Source of the DNA: a virus
Length of the DNA stretch: 64,000 nt
Strand: one strand, 5' to 3'
Virus record (IMG/VR): IMGVR_UViG_3300034082_004432
Location: 57,335-121,334 of that record
In this document: positions 23,001 to 32,078 of the stretch, in pieces
Position numbering within the stretch: the stretch's first letter is position 1
Layout: every line of letters starts with the position of its first letter
The notes under the pieces: generated by a model
The model's input: the letters and a program-made list of their open reading frames with translations, nothing else
Database searches by the model: none
Told to the model about the DNA's origin: nothing
Position numbers and translations under genes: made by a program

Positions 23001-26000
23001 TCCTACTGGGGCTGGTTCTAGTAATATCATTAATTGCGTAGTTCAAAGAAATTCAACTACATTTCCAACTGATTATTTAGTTGGTCATTCAAATGGAATT
23101 GCAAGACTACAAGAAACATCTTTTGGATCTACAACAGCATATACTGAATTATTTTGGGAACCTGTCTTCCAAGGATCAGTAAATGCTCTTTATAGTTATG
23201 ATGATACTTCAAATTATGGAAAATTATATGCTGGAACAAACAACGGCATTTTCATTAGCACAGAACTTCTTTGGCAAGATGTAAATATTTCAAACACTCT
23301 TTCTCTTGATTATCGATGGAAAAGAGCCAATGATACATTTAGCGAAAATGATACAGAGTTTGCAGTTTTTGATAAAGAATATAATCAAATAACTAGCTTT
23401 TCCTTAAATTATCCTTATCAAATGGTATCAATTGGAACTTCATATGTGCCTGGTAATCAGCTATTCTATGAAAGAAGTTTCAATACTTTCACAACAAATC
23501 CTTGGAATAATACACAAACTGATAGCACAAGAATAATTACTTATATCAACAATGAACCAAGTACAATTCCATTTTATTCCAATGCGTCTGAAGGCAAAAT
23601 AACATTTACCCAATCAGTACTTAAAAAAGATATTGATAATGTAAAATTGTCTGTAGTTCATGATTTTCCAACAATATCGGATGCTGGAACAAAACCTCAT
23701 TCTTCAACATTTGTTCCACTATATAAAACAAAAAAACCTATTGCATTACTAGCTAGAGCAAACTCAAATACAGACACTAAAATATATGTCAATCAAGATA
23801 TAGAAAATTATTCTCTGATAGAATTGAAGAATGGCAATAATTATGAAATTGCCATAATAAAATCAATTGATAATACTTCTTTTCCTTCAGAAATCTCATT
23901 ATCTGTAGCAAGACTTACAAGCACTACTACATTTGATGTTGGTACAGAAGTATATGGTATTAAAAATGAGATTGTTTCTGGATTGGAAGATGATCTTTAT
24001 CTTGCAATTTCAAATCAGACATACAACTTGGCATCTGAAAATAATTCCAATATTCAAGAGTTAGCAAGAAAAATCAAATCAATAAATTCAACTATATTTG
24101 ACTTTACTGCGCCATTTATATCACAAACAGATACAAGAGGACTTAAGAACACTTTATTAATTAATAATTTCTCAAGTAATGCTAGTTTTGATAGTTTAAA
24201 TTCATCATTCAAAAACAGAACAGAATTAATTCCAACAGTAAATGATTTTGAAAGTGATCCAATCCAAGTCAAGGGAATTATTGGTTTGACAAAAGATGGC
24301 ACAGGTACAAGAATAATTACTGAAAAGGGTGTTTGGAAATATACTGGATATTGGGAGCTTGAAAGCACATTAGACAGTGCTTTTGATACCAGTTATATTT
24401 CATATAATCCGAATCTTGAAATAATTGTTGGCGCTTCTAATGGGCTTTGGAAGTTTGACACAACTTGGCAAAAACAAACTTCATCAGCAAGACAAAATGC
24501 ATATCTCACTGGTTTCTGGAATGGTTCTTTATTTGAAGCATTTGCAACTAGTGATGGATTAAGTATTAAGCTTGGTTCTACTACTTTCCTATCTGACTTC
24601 CTAAAACTTACTTCGAATAATGTAAATGGACTTTTCAAAGGTACGTATACAAAGAATAGTGCTGGAACTGTATCTGAATTTGAAAGTTTACACGCAGCAG
24701 GAGACGATGGATATTATGTTATGACAAATAGCACACAATATTCAACATTCTCTTCATTCCTTGTTCCGAGAAAAATGTTCAATGCTGGAAATCCTGAAGG
24801 CGTAAACAAATTCTATAAATCTTTTCAAGCATATAGCGTTCCTTCACTTACAAAGAAATCAGAATATGCAAATCCATTATTTATTCTTACTAATGATGGT
24901 ATTTTAAAAGTAAGAAATTGGAAATATTCTTATCCAGATGATTTAAATTCTTCTGACTTCATTGTTGAGAGCAGATATTTGAGAGGACTACATTGTTTCT
25001 CTTATGCAATTGACACTGAAGCCGCTATTGGATCTACTCCTGGCAAATCTAAAATTTACATCGGAACAAATGATGGAGTTTACAGATCTTTTGATGAGGG
25101 AAATTCTTTTGAAAGATCAGACTACATTGGTACACTTCCAACTTGTGTTTATGATCTTCAAGTCTTTTCTTCTACATTTGACAGCATCACTCAAAATGTT
25201 TTAGTTGCTTGTAGTAATAATGGAATTTGGTACACACTTGATGATGGTGATTGCTGGTATAGAACTGGTGAAAATACAAGTGAAGGATATAGTCCAGTAC
25301 TATTTGCATCCAAGCCTTCAAATGACATCAGATTTATAAATAATGATAGTTCTTCAGTCGGATATTTAGCGCAGACATTTACTACATCTTCAACTGCAAG
25401 CACAATTTCAAAAGTATCTGCATTCCTGTCAATTAGAGAACAAGACAACATTGCAAATTCTTCATATAATGACAGTCTTGCAAATACAACTCTTACTGCT
25501 TATGTTTACTCTGTTGACGCCAATATAAGGCCACAAACTCAATTAGCTGCTTCAAGTCCTATCACATCTTCAAGTGTAAATGTTGGTGGATTTACAAGTT
25601 TCAATCTTATTAGTGCATTAGATATACCAGGAACAGGATCAACAACTTTAGCCCTTGTTATTAAAGAAACAGCAAGTTCTATTCCAATCTTTAAGTGGAA
25701 AAAAGCATCTACAAGTAATCCTTATTCTGGATATGGATATACTAGTGCAAATGCTATAACTTGGACAGGAATTAGTACAAGTTATGACTTCTTCTTTCAA
25801 GCACATTATGACAATGCTTATGCTCCAATAGAAACTATTGTTCCTATTGGTAATTACAATAACACTGAAGTTAATTGGGATAGTGGAAAAAGCAAAGGTG
25901 TTATTTCTAGTGATGATGGCTACTTATATCTAAAGCCTAAATTTGTAATATCAAACGTTTTTGATAATTCTGCTTCTATGAAGATGTCATCAGGATTCTC

Positions 26001-28662
26001 AAACGATTTCAACAATCTGATTACAAATATTTTTACTAGAACTAATCAACAATACTATGCTCAATTTTCTTTTGCAGATCTTTGGACATTTGGCACTAGC
26101 ATAAAGCACGAGACAGGAAGCGGGTTTACAAACTCTGGAATCGCAATCACTTCTATCATTGGATCATTGAAATATGATGGCGATAATAGCAACTTGTATG
26201 ACTGCCTTGAGTACGCTCTAATTGGACAGCAACCAGCAGCAATTTCAGGTATTGCAGACACATCTTTGATTTCAACTTACAAGGATTACTTGTCAGATGA
26301 AAATTTGATAAGACTTGATTTGCTCAAGACAAGATATAAGAATGAAAGCAACAAGCAGTTAAATCTAGTTCCAAAAACAGGAAGCTCTACAGGATCAACT
26401 CTTACATTTTCTACTGATGGAACTAATACTTTCACTTGGAATACAACAGACTATCCATATGCTGAAGTTGTCAAAAATGGAACTACTTTGGGTTCAGGAT
26501 TTACTGTAATACCATCAACAGGCAAAGTATCTTTCACTTCATCAATTGGTAGCACAGATTCAGTTGTTGTATATTTGAGACAAGATTGGAATGGGTTAGC
26601 AGACACAATTCCAGCAAATACTACGGTTTCAAAGTATATGATGGAAAGATTAGCCAGTTTATATATTCCATTGACATTCGTTGTTTCTGATGCTGACAAC
26701 GATAATGCAGTATCTATTTTAAGTTTAGAAAACAATATAAATTATAGCTGGGGAAATCAAGGTACGAAATTAGTTGCTTTTGGTGTTGATGATAAGATAA
26801 ACTCTGGAAACTTAAGACAATTAGTTCAAAATACAAGTGGTCTTTATTTTGATGCTAGTTCTTCATACTGGGCTGGAATAACTACTTCTTTATTGCACGG
26901 CGGAGTTAATTCATTATTTGCTGGCTATTGGAAGAAAGAAGTAGAATTTGACACTCCTAAATTTATTAAGTCAATTACTACTGCGTACACGGTTTCTACA
27001 GGTCAGAGTGTAGATAGTGCCTGCACAGTCAAATACAAGTATTCTTCTGATAAAAAGAACTATAGTGATTGGATTACTCTTACTTCAACATCTACTCTCA
27101 ATAAAGAAATTACAAACTTAAATTTCCAAATTGATATGACTGAAGGATGGAATAATGTTACAAGCCTTCCTGTTTCTCCGTATGTCAGCCAACTGTATTA
27201 CATAGAAGTTTCTCCAGCTGTAAACTATTTCTTTACAACTGCTCTTACTTCAACTGATGATATCTTTGAATACATTCTTTCAACTGATTATTCTGACACC
27301 GATAAAGCAAAATTGACTTGGGGTATTTGTAAGGGTAATAGTACAAACTGGAATGATTATGAAGAACTTATTAAAAATAATAATGGGATAATTTCTTCTA
27401 GACAAAGATCTTATAAATATACAAATGTAGCTTCTTTTGAAAAACTTACTTGCATCAAGTCAGTAAATAACAATTTTACATATTTTGTCTATAACAATAA
27501 TGAAAGATTTACTTGGTCGTTGACAGATACAGTTGAAGTCTATTTAAACTCTTCACTTCTTACCTCAAATCTTTACACAATCGACAATGTAAATGGAACA
27601 ATAACATTCAGACAAGAAGTATTGTCTGGTAATCTTGTTCAAGTTTCTATAAGCAGAATAGGAACAAGATATGAGGCTTTTGGAGAAGGCACTGTTTCTA
27701 CCGACTATAAGAACTATTTTGCTATAAATGGAAGATGGCCTGAAGATAGTAAAATTGTAGTTTTAATCAACAATGAAATAGTTCGTGGCGGATATAAATT
27801 AGATCGTTATGATGGAAAAATAATATTTGACACTAATAAATCTTCTAGCGATATTATTACTGTATTTATCTTGCAAAGTTCTGATTATAGATTAGGACTT
27901 AAAGTTGAGACATATGCTTCAACAGCATCAAGTACTTACAACTTTGAATTCACACAAAATTCAGTGCCTAATTCAAATGTTTACTCTCATTACTTAAATA
28001 CAAACATTCCATCCTTAAAGGCTGAAAGTTTGGCATTGAAATCAGATGTTTCATTTGCTTCTGTCGGATCTTCTACCCAAATTGCTAGTTCATCAAGAAT
28101 TTACGTTGATTACAATTATTTATCTGACAACAAGCAATACAAGCCAAAAACAAGATGGTACAGAACTAGAGTTTCAGGTGGAGGGACGACAACCATAGAA
28201 TTGGACTCTTCACCAAACTACAGAGATAGATTGGTTCAAAGAAAATCAGATTTGAATGCAGCTAATGATTATTTTAAGATTAATGATATCGTTTATGTGA
28301 CATTAGAGCCAAATGACAATTTTGATTATGGAATCATGTATACTTCTGAACCAATTGTAATTAGATCTTTATCTGCTCCTTATGTGTACGACGTTCAAAT
28401 TAAATCCTTGAATACCATTATTGACAATAAAATATCAGCAAATAGTTCATTGCAAGCATATTATAATTTCAATGGAAGTTCTGATCTTTCTACTATTGAA
28501 TGGTTTGAATGGACAAATGGTGTTTCAAATAAAATTTCTGAAGGTAGTTTGCTTAATCCAGCTGTCGTTTTAAGAAATATGGCAATATCTTTCATAGTCA
28601 AACCTTATGATGGAACAACTTACGGAACACCAATAGAAAGTCAAGTTCTTTACATTGTGTAA
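20089..28662 (+). CDS. Giant tail protein with LVKxQ modules, Asp boxes and a vWA-like domain
   Basis: A 2857-residue protein, the largest of the window. In order: a N-terminal segment with YPGYDYENML; an LVKxQ module at about 97-190 (LVLVKNQSTSSQNGVYTV); LSYLKHKHLGEI with IDL near 310, shared with the 1221-residue protein; propeller-like stretches; a second LVKxQ module at about 865-960; Asp boxes at about 1667 (SFDEGNSF) and 1717 (TLDDGDCW) as in sialidase-type propellers; a von Willebrand A-like domain at about 1950-2275 with MIDAS-type DNSAS at 1959-1963, SNLYDCLEYAL, and VVSDADNDN; and several short beta modules of the form VEVYLNSSLL...YTIDNVNGTITF. A beta module is also inserted inside the vWA segment at about 2092-2168. 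It ends the tail operon. Probably a long fibre, tape-like baseplate protein or tip adhesin; binding activity is inferred, not shown. Confidence 0.65.
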   Translation: MANRTSIYKFLYSSFGDIWYPGYDYENMLTAETNFSGIYSFFGPGIINGWNVTKLEDSRADQILLLDGYNSSASSEYGQKLALLNLNFSITCLAATTTNITLSNTQTIDGISVVVGDLVLVKNQSTSSQNGVYTVASGSWTRHSLLNSSSDYSDNFVVYVSSGTVNQKTLWIGSVASSNFTLDTSNLYFENAFKQCIKVSTGDGIIDKYAAKTEKPYYFRQTIGNIFYVWAESGISTLSDEVCNITCPLIPDAKYNTYSNAVYLATVIYKADPTYTDYNVISEIIYEERRNQINESSGEFQRQLQLSYLKHKHLGEINSASKIDLGNYLVLFASNNDGSLSYDNTNIFVLKKSDGSIFNESLTRYGTPVVKLDGTILSTSDYSISETNKLYLYQNIKATSKIEVYLPYSTDKTLFAIDVNQALLSSSLVFESYISLTDGTIYQFTDALGVTTDKYNYFSWTDFQYNDAKVYLSENLIEPVNYEINPYSGTILLKSSIPNYDNFTFSDLRVIIISRKEEIRNSLSNDFINSLSADSISTGKISLNNLRINHFSENRYKETLTFVPDKFLVTGIGKSYLYPQNTNSSIQYNDSLCFFYKSANIFSSLNLIYVASSRGLFQFNINSNTAQTTNWQNDFGKILSLQDNIIYPTNENYFKKVYASTTLGKVYYKDTEDVWSELKLPITESGIAKTISAFKISSDKTADGSYQTYQYGLTNDKVYYSIIPDNTAYQNWNWSEISSFYNSSGTAITNIYNLSGIEEISVQKTTFVENAEDDVTIQRALYIGAIGTSTKGLYYGDFSQLLQIFDEPVKGIYWIQDGTYKNNIIWWNDYQAFITHTAKYIEDATGKYWSLPFSQPTTSFSNALCATTGDISLTGTQIIDGVSVSAGNIVLVKNQTTKSENGIYVASAGSWTRSTELDVNAEFINWKTVYVLSGTINADSSWHLVVEDAFNFGTSDVVWEVQRLKIYQNSTPTGAGSSNIINCVVQRNSTTFPTDYLVGHSNGIARLQETSFGSTTAYTELFWEPVFQGSVNALYSYDDTSNYGKLYAGTNNGIFISTELLWQDVNISNTLSLDYRWKRANDTFSENDTEFAVFDKEYNQITSFSLNYPYQMVSIGTSYVPGNQLFYERSFNTFTTNPWNNTQTDSTRIITYINNEPSTIPFYSNASEGKITFTQSVLKKDIDNVKLSVVHDFPTISDAGTKPHSSTFVPLYKTKKPIALLARANSNTDTKIYVNQDIENYSLIELKNGNNYEIAIIKSIDNTSFPSEISLSVARLTSTTTFDVGTEVYGIKNEIVSGLEDDLYLAISNQTYNLASENNSNIQELARKIKSINSTIFDFTAPFISQTDTRGLKNTLLINNFSSNASFDSLNSSFKNRTELIPTVNDFESDPIQVKGIIGLTKDGTGTRIITEKGVWKYTGYWELESTLDSAFDTSYISYNPNLEIIVGASNGLWKFDTTWQKQTSSARQNAYLTGFWNGSLFEAFATSDGLSIKLGSTTFLSDFLKLTSNNVNGLFKGTYTKNSAGTVSEFESLHAAGDDGYYVMTNSTQYSTFSSFLVPRKMFNAGNPEGVNKFYKSFQAYSVPSLTKKSEYANPLFILTNDGILKVRNWKYSYPDDLNSSDFIVESRYLRGLHCFSYAIDTEAAIGSTPGKSKIYIGTNDGVYRSFDEGNSFERSDYIGTLPTCVYDLQVFSSTFDSITQNVLVACSNNGIWYTLDDGDCWYRTGENTSEGYSPVLFASKPSNDIRFINNDSSSVGYLAQTFTTSSTASTISKVSAFLSIREQDNIANSSYNDSLANTTLTAYVYSVDANIRPQTQLAASSPITSSSVNVGGFTSFNLISALDIPGTGSTTLALVIKETASSIPIFKWKKASTSNPYSGYGYTSANAITWTGISTSYDFFFQAHYDNAYAPIETIVPIGNYNNTEVNWDSGKSKGVISSDDGYLYLKPKFVISNVFDNSASMKMSSGFSNDFNNLITNIFTRTNQQYYAQFSFADLWTFGTSIKHETGSGFTNSGIAITSIIGSLKYDGDNSNLYDCLEYALIGQQPAAISGIADTSLISTYKDYLSDENLIRLDLLKTRYKNESNKQLNLVPKTGSSTGSTLTFSTDGTNTFTWNTTDYPYAEVVKNGTTLGSGFTVIPSTGKVSFTSSIGSTDSVVVYLRQDWNGLADTIPANTTVSKYMMERLASLYIPLTFVVSDADNDNAVSILSLENNINYSWGNQGTKLVAFGVDDKINSGNLRQLVQNTSGLYFDASSSYWAGITTSLLHGGVNSLFAGYWKKEVEFDTPKFIKSITTAYTVSTGQSVDSACTVKYKYSSDKKNYSDWITLTSTSTLNKEITNLNFQIDMTEGWNNVTSLPVSPYVSQLYYIEVSPAVNYFFTTALTSTDDIFEYILSTDYSDTDKAKLTWGICKGNSTNWNDYEELIKNNNGIISSRQRSYKYTNVASFEKLTCIKSVNNNFTYFVYNNNERFTWSLTDTVEVYLNSSLLTSNLYTIDNVNGTITFRQEVLSGNLVQVSISRIGTRYEAFGEGTVSTDYKNYFAINGRWPEDSKIVVLINNEIVRGGYKLDRYDGKIIFDTNKSSSDIITVFILQSSDYRLGLKVETYASTASSTYNFEFTQNSVPNSNVYSHYLNTNIPSLKAESLALKSDVSFASVGSSTQIASSSRIYVDYNYLSDNKQYKPKTRWYRTRVSGGGTTTIELDSSPNYRDRLVQRKSDLNAANDYFKINDIVYVTLEPNDNFDYGIMYTSEPIVIRSLSAPYVYDVQIKSLNTIIDNKISANSSLQAYYNFNGSSDLSTIEWFEWTNGVSNKISEGSLLNPAVVLRNMAISFIVKPYDGTTYGTPIESQVLYIV
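25963..26910 (+). other. von Willebrand A-like domain segment within giant tail protein
   Basis: Within the 2857-residue protein the segment opens with VISNVFDNSASMKMSS, which has the DxSxS metal-site motif, then QFSFADLWTFGTS, then DNSNLYDCLEYALIG at the place where vWA domains carry their conserved Thr (here the T position appears as Asn), then IPLTFVVSDADNDNAV for the usual VSDG strand, then LVAFGVDD and the closing LFDASSS-like end. An extra beta module (about bases 26361-26590) splits the domain. The assignment is from motif order only. Confidence 0.55.
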
Positions 28663-28667
28663 AGGAA

Positions 28668-28697
28668 TTGGGAAAATTATATAAAGAATAATATACT
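28668..28697 (+). promoter_or_regulatory. Candidate promoter for protease-chaperone operon
   Basis: TTGGGA at 28668-28673 and TATACT at 28692-28697 are separated by 18 bases, in the first real gap (53 bases) after the tail operon. The expected start would be near 28704, giving a leader of about 12 bases that contains the Shine-Dalgarno of the subtilase. Sigma-70-like by sequence; not proven. Confidence 0.45.
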
Positions 28698-28715
28698 TGT
28701 ATCGAGGTGAACAAA

Positions 28716-29678
28716 ATGCAAGACAAAATTCAATTTATTCCTGAAGAAGACTTAAAAGTTGTATCGGTTCCGTTTGCAGCACTGTCTCAAACCCAAAACT
28801 GGGGTATGTCTCTAGCAAACATTCAAGATGTTTGGCAAGTTTCAAAGCAGGGTGAAGGTATAAAAGTAGCAATTCTAGATACAGGTTTCTCAGAACATCC
28901 TGACTTGGTTGAGGCTTGGAAATTAGAAGAAGCTGTAAACTGCTCTGCTGACGCAAGTGTTAATGATCAAGGCAGTGGACATGGTGTTCACGTAGCTGGA
29001 ATTATTGCTGGTTCTGATAATGATTTTGGCGTAGTTGGCGTGGCTCCCAAAGCAAAATGTTATGCTATTAGAGTTCTTGATAATAGTGGCGGTGGAAGCT
29101 ATGACACTATAGCAGCAGGCTTGAGAAAAGCAATTGACTTAAACGTAGACATTATTAATATGTCCTTGGGAGCTCCATCTGAGCCTCCATCATTTATTCA
29201 TGATTTGATCAAAGAAGCGGTGTCAAAGGGTATTGTTGTAGTTGCAGCAGCTGGAAATGATTCTCATGCAGTTAATTATCCAGCTAGATACGATGAAGTA
29301 ATTGCTGTTGCTGCTTTAGATGAAAGTGGAAATCTTGCCACTTTCACATCAAAAGATTTTACAGTAGATATTGTTGCTCCTGGCACTAATATTTATTCCA
29401 CTCACTTGAATGGAAACTATTGTAAAATGTCAGGCACAAGTCAAGCATCTCCATTTGTTGCTGGTATTTGCGCATTGATAAAAGCAGGCTTAAAGAATCA
29501 AAATCTTCTTCCTGAATTTGGAAATCAATTCTGTCAAGAAGACATGATGGTTGCTTTAAGAAATATTTCAAGTTTGCAAAATGTTCATGTTCAACCTGGA
29601 GACGAACAGAATTGGGGACCTGGAGTTCCTAAACTTGCAAATATTGATTGGTCAACTATTACTGTTAAAAAATCTTAA
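28716..29678 (+). CDS. Subtilisin-like serine protease (S8 family)
   Basis: The start is taken as ATG 28716 because GAGGTGA at 28704-28710 is an excellent Shine-Dalgarno 5 bases upstream; a GTG at 28707 would lie inside it. The 320-residue product has the full subtilase triad: Asp55 in VAILDTG, His89 in SGHGVHVAGIIAG, Ser242 in GTSQASPFVAG, plus the oxyanion Asn181 in AAAGND. No signal peptide or membrane segment is visible and the region before Asp55 is short, so it looks like a cytoplasmic or virion-borne mature-type enzyme, not a secreted zymogen. It is followed by signal peptidase and trypsin-like genes, so three different proteases are in a row. It may process virion or host proteins; the substrate is unknown. 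Confidence 0.9.
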   Translation: MQDKIQFIPEEDLKVVSVPFAALSQTQNWGMSLANIQDVWQVSKQGEGIKVAILDTGFSEHPDLVEAWKLEEAVNCSADASVNDQGSGHGVHVAGIIAGSDNDFGVVGVAPKAKCYAIRVLDNSGGGSYDTIAAGLRKAIDLNVDIINMSLGAPSEPPSFIHDLIKEAVSKGIVVVAAAGNDSHAVNYPARYDEVIAVAALDESGNLATFTSKDFTVDIVAPGTNIYSTHLNGNYCKMSGTSQASPFVAGICALIKAGLKNQNLLPEFGNQFCQEDMMVALRNISSLQNVHVQPGDEQNWGPGVPKLANIDWSTITVKKS

Positions 29679-29740
29679 CTACGAGCAAAAAGCTAAAAAA
29701 AAGAAATGTCTTCAGCTCCTTTTATTACAAGAGGTGAAGC

Positions 29741-30199
29741 ATGAAAAAGAGATTATTAGTTTCTTTGGTAATTGGTTGTATTCTATTGTTATTGGCTTAC
29801 TGTCAGCCATACAAATTAGTAGTAGTTGTTGGTCGTTCAATGATGCCTACATATAAAAATAGACAAATATTGTTGGCAAAAAGAACTAAAGATTTTAAAA
29901 AAAGCGATATCGTAGTAGCTTTGAGTGATGATAGAAGTTTGATTGTTAAAAGAATATTGTATACTCCAGAAGAATACTATTACTACATGATGAAAAAAAA
30001 TGGAGTTTTTCAACTTATAGTTGATAACTCTTATCATTCAATCTTGGAATACAAAAGTTTAGATGACGTTTATATGATGGAATTGAAAGTACCAAAAGAT
30101 CATTATTATTTAGTTGGAGACAATCTTAATGAATCTGATGATAGTAGAAGATTTGGAACTATTGATGAAAAAGACATTTTGTACAAAGTAATACAATGA
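29741..30199 (+). CDS. lepB: Signal peptidase I-like membrane protease (S26 family)
   Basis: A 152-residue protein with AGAGGTGA as Shine-Dalgarno. A single N-terminal membrane segment (about residues 5-20) is followed by the classic signal peptidase I boxes: catalytic Ser33 in GRSMMPTY, catalytic Lys70 in LIVKRI, and the box E run VGDNLNESDDSRRFG near residue 130. Spacing and total length fit the short, single-span bacterial type. The enzyme normally cleaves signal peptides from exported preproteins at the outer face of the cytoplasmic membrane. In a phage it could act on exported phage or host proteins. It overlaps the next gene by 4 bases, so the two are coupled. Base composition resembles its neighbours, with no sign of very recent transfer. 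The gene symbol is by family. Confidence 0.85.
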   Translation: MKKRLLVSLVIGCILLLLAYCQPYKLVVVVGRSMMPTYKNRQILLAKRTKDFKKSDIVVALSDDRSLIVKRILYTPEEYYYYMMKKNGVFQLIVDNSYHSILEYKSLDDVYMMELKVPKDHYYLVGDNLNESDDSRRFGTIDEKDILYKVIQ

Positions 30200-30870
30200 A
30201 TTTTAAATTAGACGTAAATTATTTGGATGGTTTGATAAAGACTAGCCAGAGCACAGAAAAGATTGAAGATCCAGTTAAAAAAACAATACAACTGGGCCTT
30301 CAATCTTCTTGTTCTATCTACGTAAGATCTGGTAAAAAAAATTGGTCAGGCAGTGGTTTTTATATTGGTAATAACATTGTAATTACTGCTGGACATGTAG
30401 TTCCGAACGATGAAACATTAACTGAAATATTAGTTTCATTTGATAATAAAAATTTTATTCCAGCAACTTTTTTGATATCTGATCCAAATATTGATTCAGG
30501 AGCAATCAGAATTGAAAGAGTACCTGACAACATTCCTGAATTAAGGCTTGTTAATAGCGATTCCGTTGAGGTAGGAGATATAGTTGCTGTTATCGGATCT
30601 CCAGAAGGCTTTCACGACACAGCTACAGTTGGTAGAGTTTCGAACGTACACCAAACTATCAATGATCCTAATATGCCAGCTTGGAATGATATCATTTTTG
30701 TAGATGCAGACATTTTAGAAGGTTCTTCAGGCGGAATGGTCATTGGCACTGATAATTTAGTTATAGGTACAATAATGGGTGTAACAGGACAACATGCTGA
30801 TATTGGAGTTGGTGAAAATGCAGTATGCCCTTCCAATAAAATTACTAATATGCTATCCAAATTAGTATAA
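30196..30870 (+). CDS. Trypsin-like serine protease with N-terminal KTSQ motif
   Basis: A 224-residue protein with a chymotrypsin-fold triad: His67 in ITAGHVV, Asp100 in DPNIDSGAI, Ser178 in EGSSGGMV. It resembles the single-domain S1C/S1B proteases (DegP or V8 type) but has no PDZ domain, no signal peptide and no membrane segment, so it likely works in the cytoplasm or virion. Residues 9-18 read [10 protein letters not shown]; the motif [IV]K[IT]SQ recurs in four other proteins of this window. Its position at the end of a ~20-residue leader is where a zymogen-type activation site would be. Starts with a 4-base overlap with the signal peptidase gene. The protease fold call is strong; substrate and self-processing are inference. 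Confidence 0.82.
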   Translation: MNFKLDVNYLDGLIKTSQSTEKIEDPVKKTIQLGLQSSCSIYVRSGKKNWSGSGFYIGNNIVITAGHVVPNDETLTEILVSFDNKNFIPATFLISDPNIDSGAIRIERVPDNIPELRLVNSDSVEVGDIVAVIGSPEGFHDTATVGRVSNVHQTINDPNMPAWNDIIFVDADILEGSSGGMVIGTDNLVIGTIMGVTGQHADIGVGENAVCPSNKITNMLSKLV

Positions 30871-30871
30871 T
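30842..30871 (+). promoter_or_regulatory. Candidate leaderless promoter before dnaJ
   Basis: TATAAT at 30866-30871 overlaps the stop codon of the trypsin-like gene, with a weak TTACTA at 30842-30847 (18-base spacer). The ATG of dnaJ is 7 bases after the last base of the -10 box and there is no Shine-Dalgarno, so transcription from here would begin at or next to the ATG. Confidence 0.45.
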
Positions 30872-30877
30872 GATTTT

Positions 30878-31861
30878 ATGCCAAACCCATACGATGTACT
30901 AGGTTTACCTCAGAATTCCTCATTAGATGATGTTAAAAAAGCTTATCGTAAGTTAGCAAAACAATATCATCCTGATGTCAATAAAGAAGCAAACGCTGAA
31001 GAAAAATTCAAAGAAATATCTCAAGCTTATGAAGATATATTAAATCCCCCACCTCAACAGCCGCATTTTGAACCTCCATTTAATCCTTTCAGAAATACGC
31101 CGCAAAATGCATTTAGACGTAATTTAAACACACCAATTACAGCAACAATTGAACTTGAATTAGAAGAAATCTATAGAAATGTAGTTAAAAACCTGAATTA
31201 TGAAAGATTAGCTCCATGTGGTGCTTGTTCTGGGGCAGGTGGTAGAGGAAATGTAAACGTTTGTATGACCTGTATGGGATCAGGTGAACATTACATTATT
31301 CAAAATTTAGGGTTCATGCATGTAAGAAATTATGCTGGGCCTTGTCAGGATTGTTATGGGCGTGGTGAAAAGTTTGAGTCTTTCTGTAATTACTGCAATG
31401 GTTCTGGTCATGTAAAGATTTATGAAAACTTTGATCTAACTATCAATAAAGGCCATGTATATCGTTCTACAATGATTAATGGCAGAGGCAATCATGGTGA
31501 TATTCATCAAGCACCAGGTCCTCTTATCGTAGAAGTAATTACCAAACCGAGAGATAAATATGAGATTGATGCCAACTTGAATTTAATTCATGAATTTGAA
31601 ATTGATCCAGTTATGGCATTGATTGATCCAGAGTTCAAGTATACACATGTTAACGGAAACAAATTAAATTTTAAGTTCAATACTAGTCTTAAAAATGGTT
31701 ATGTACATATTGTCAAAAATAAGGGAATTCCAACTTCAAACGATACATATTCTGACTTACATCTCAAAATAATGTATAAGGTTCCTAAAGATATTTCTGA
31801 AGAGGAAACCTTATTTTTGAAATCATATGTTGATTCTAGAAAAAGGAGGCAAATGTTATGA
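30878..31861 (+). CDS. dnaJ: DnaJ (Hsp40), type I co-chaperone
   Basis: A 327-residue co-chaperone. The J domain is residues 4-60 with HPD at 31-33, the loop that stimulates DnaK ATPase. It is followed by a Pro/Phe-rich linker in place of the usual Gly/Phe region, then four zinc-binding repeats CxxCxGxG (C114/C117, C129/C132, C156/C159, C170/C173) and a substrate-binding C-terminal part. The protein is about 50 residues shorter than the E. coli protein. A phage DnaK is encoded 3.1 kb downstream, so they probably form a phage chaperone pair for folding large virion proteins. No Shine-Dalgarno precedes the ATG. Its stop overlaps the next start (ATGA). Family call is certain; the pairing with the phage DnaK is inference. 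Confidence 0.93.
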   Translation: MPNPYDVLGLPQNSSLDDVKKAYRKLAKQYHPDVNKEANAEEKFKEISQAYEDILNPPPQQPHFEPPFNPFRNTPQNAFRRNLNTPITATIELELEEIYRNVVKNLNYERLAPCGACSGAGGRGNVNVCMTCMGSGEHYIIQNLGFMHVRNYAGPCQDCYGRGEKFESFCNYCNGSGHVKIYENFDLTINKGHVYRSTMINGRGNHGDIHQAPGPLIVEVITKPRDKYEIDANLNLIHEFEIDPVMALIDPEFKYTHVNGNKLNFKFNTSLKNGYVHIVKNKGIPTSNDTYSDLHLKIMYKVPKDISEEETLFLKSYVDSRKRRQML

Positions 31862-32076
31862 GTATGGTAAAAAGAGCAACAGGTAAGATTGAAAATTTTA
31901 CAAGCGCTGAAGGCGAAGAAGTAAATGCAACTAATCTTGTTTGGGCTGATGAAAAGAAAGATGAAACTGTCACTGCACAAATTAAAGATGAACTAGTGAT
32001 TCCTGCTACTACAAATATGGATCTTGATCCTAATGCATCTGATGATGATGACAGCGTAATCGCAAAGGACTGCTAA
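31858..32076 (+). CDS. Small acidic protein, unrecognised
   Basis: A 72-residue acidic protein. The start ATG overlaps the dnaJ stop by 4 bases and has a near-perfect Shine-Dalgarno AAGGAGG at 31843-31849 inside the dnaJ end, so it is probably made at a high level. The C-terminus is strongly acidic ([11 protein letters not shown]) and ends in KDC. No membrane segment or known domain is visible. I do not recognise a family. It lies between dnaJ and a membrane protein gene. Confidence 0.6.
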   Translation: MSMVKRATGKIENFTSAEGEEVNATNLVWADEKKDETVTAQIKDELVIPATTNMDLDPNASDDDDSVIAKDC

Positions 32077-32078
32077 CT

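Noticed and set aside
29581-29856. 91-codon ORF spanning the end of the subtilase gene and the start of the signal peptidase gene
   Set aside because: It would overlap both genes, which have clear catalytic motifs and their own start signals.
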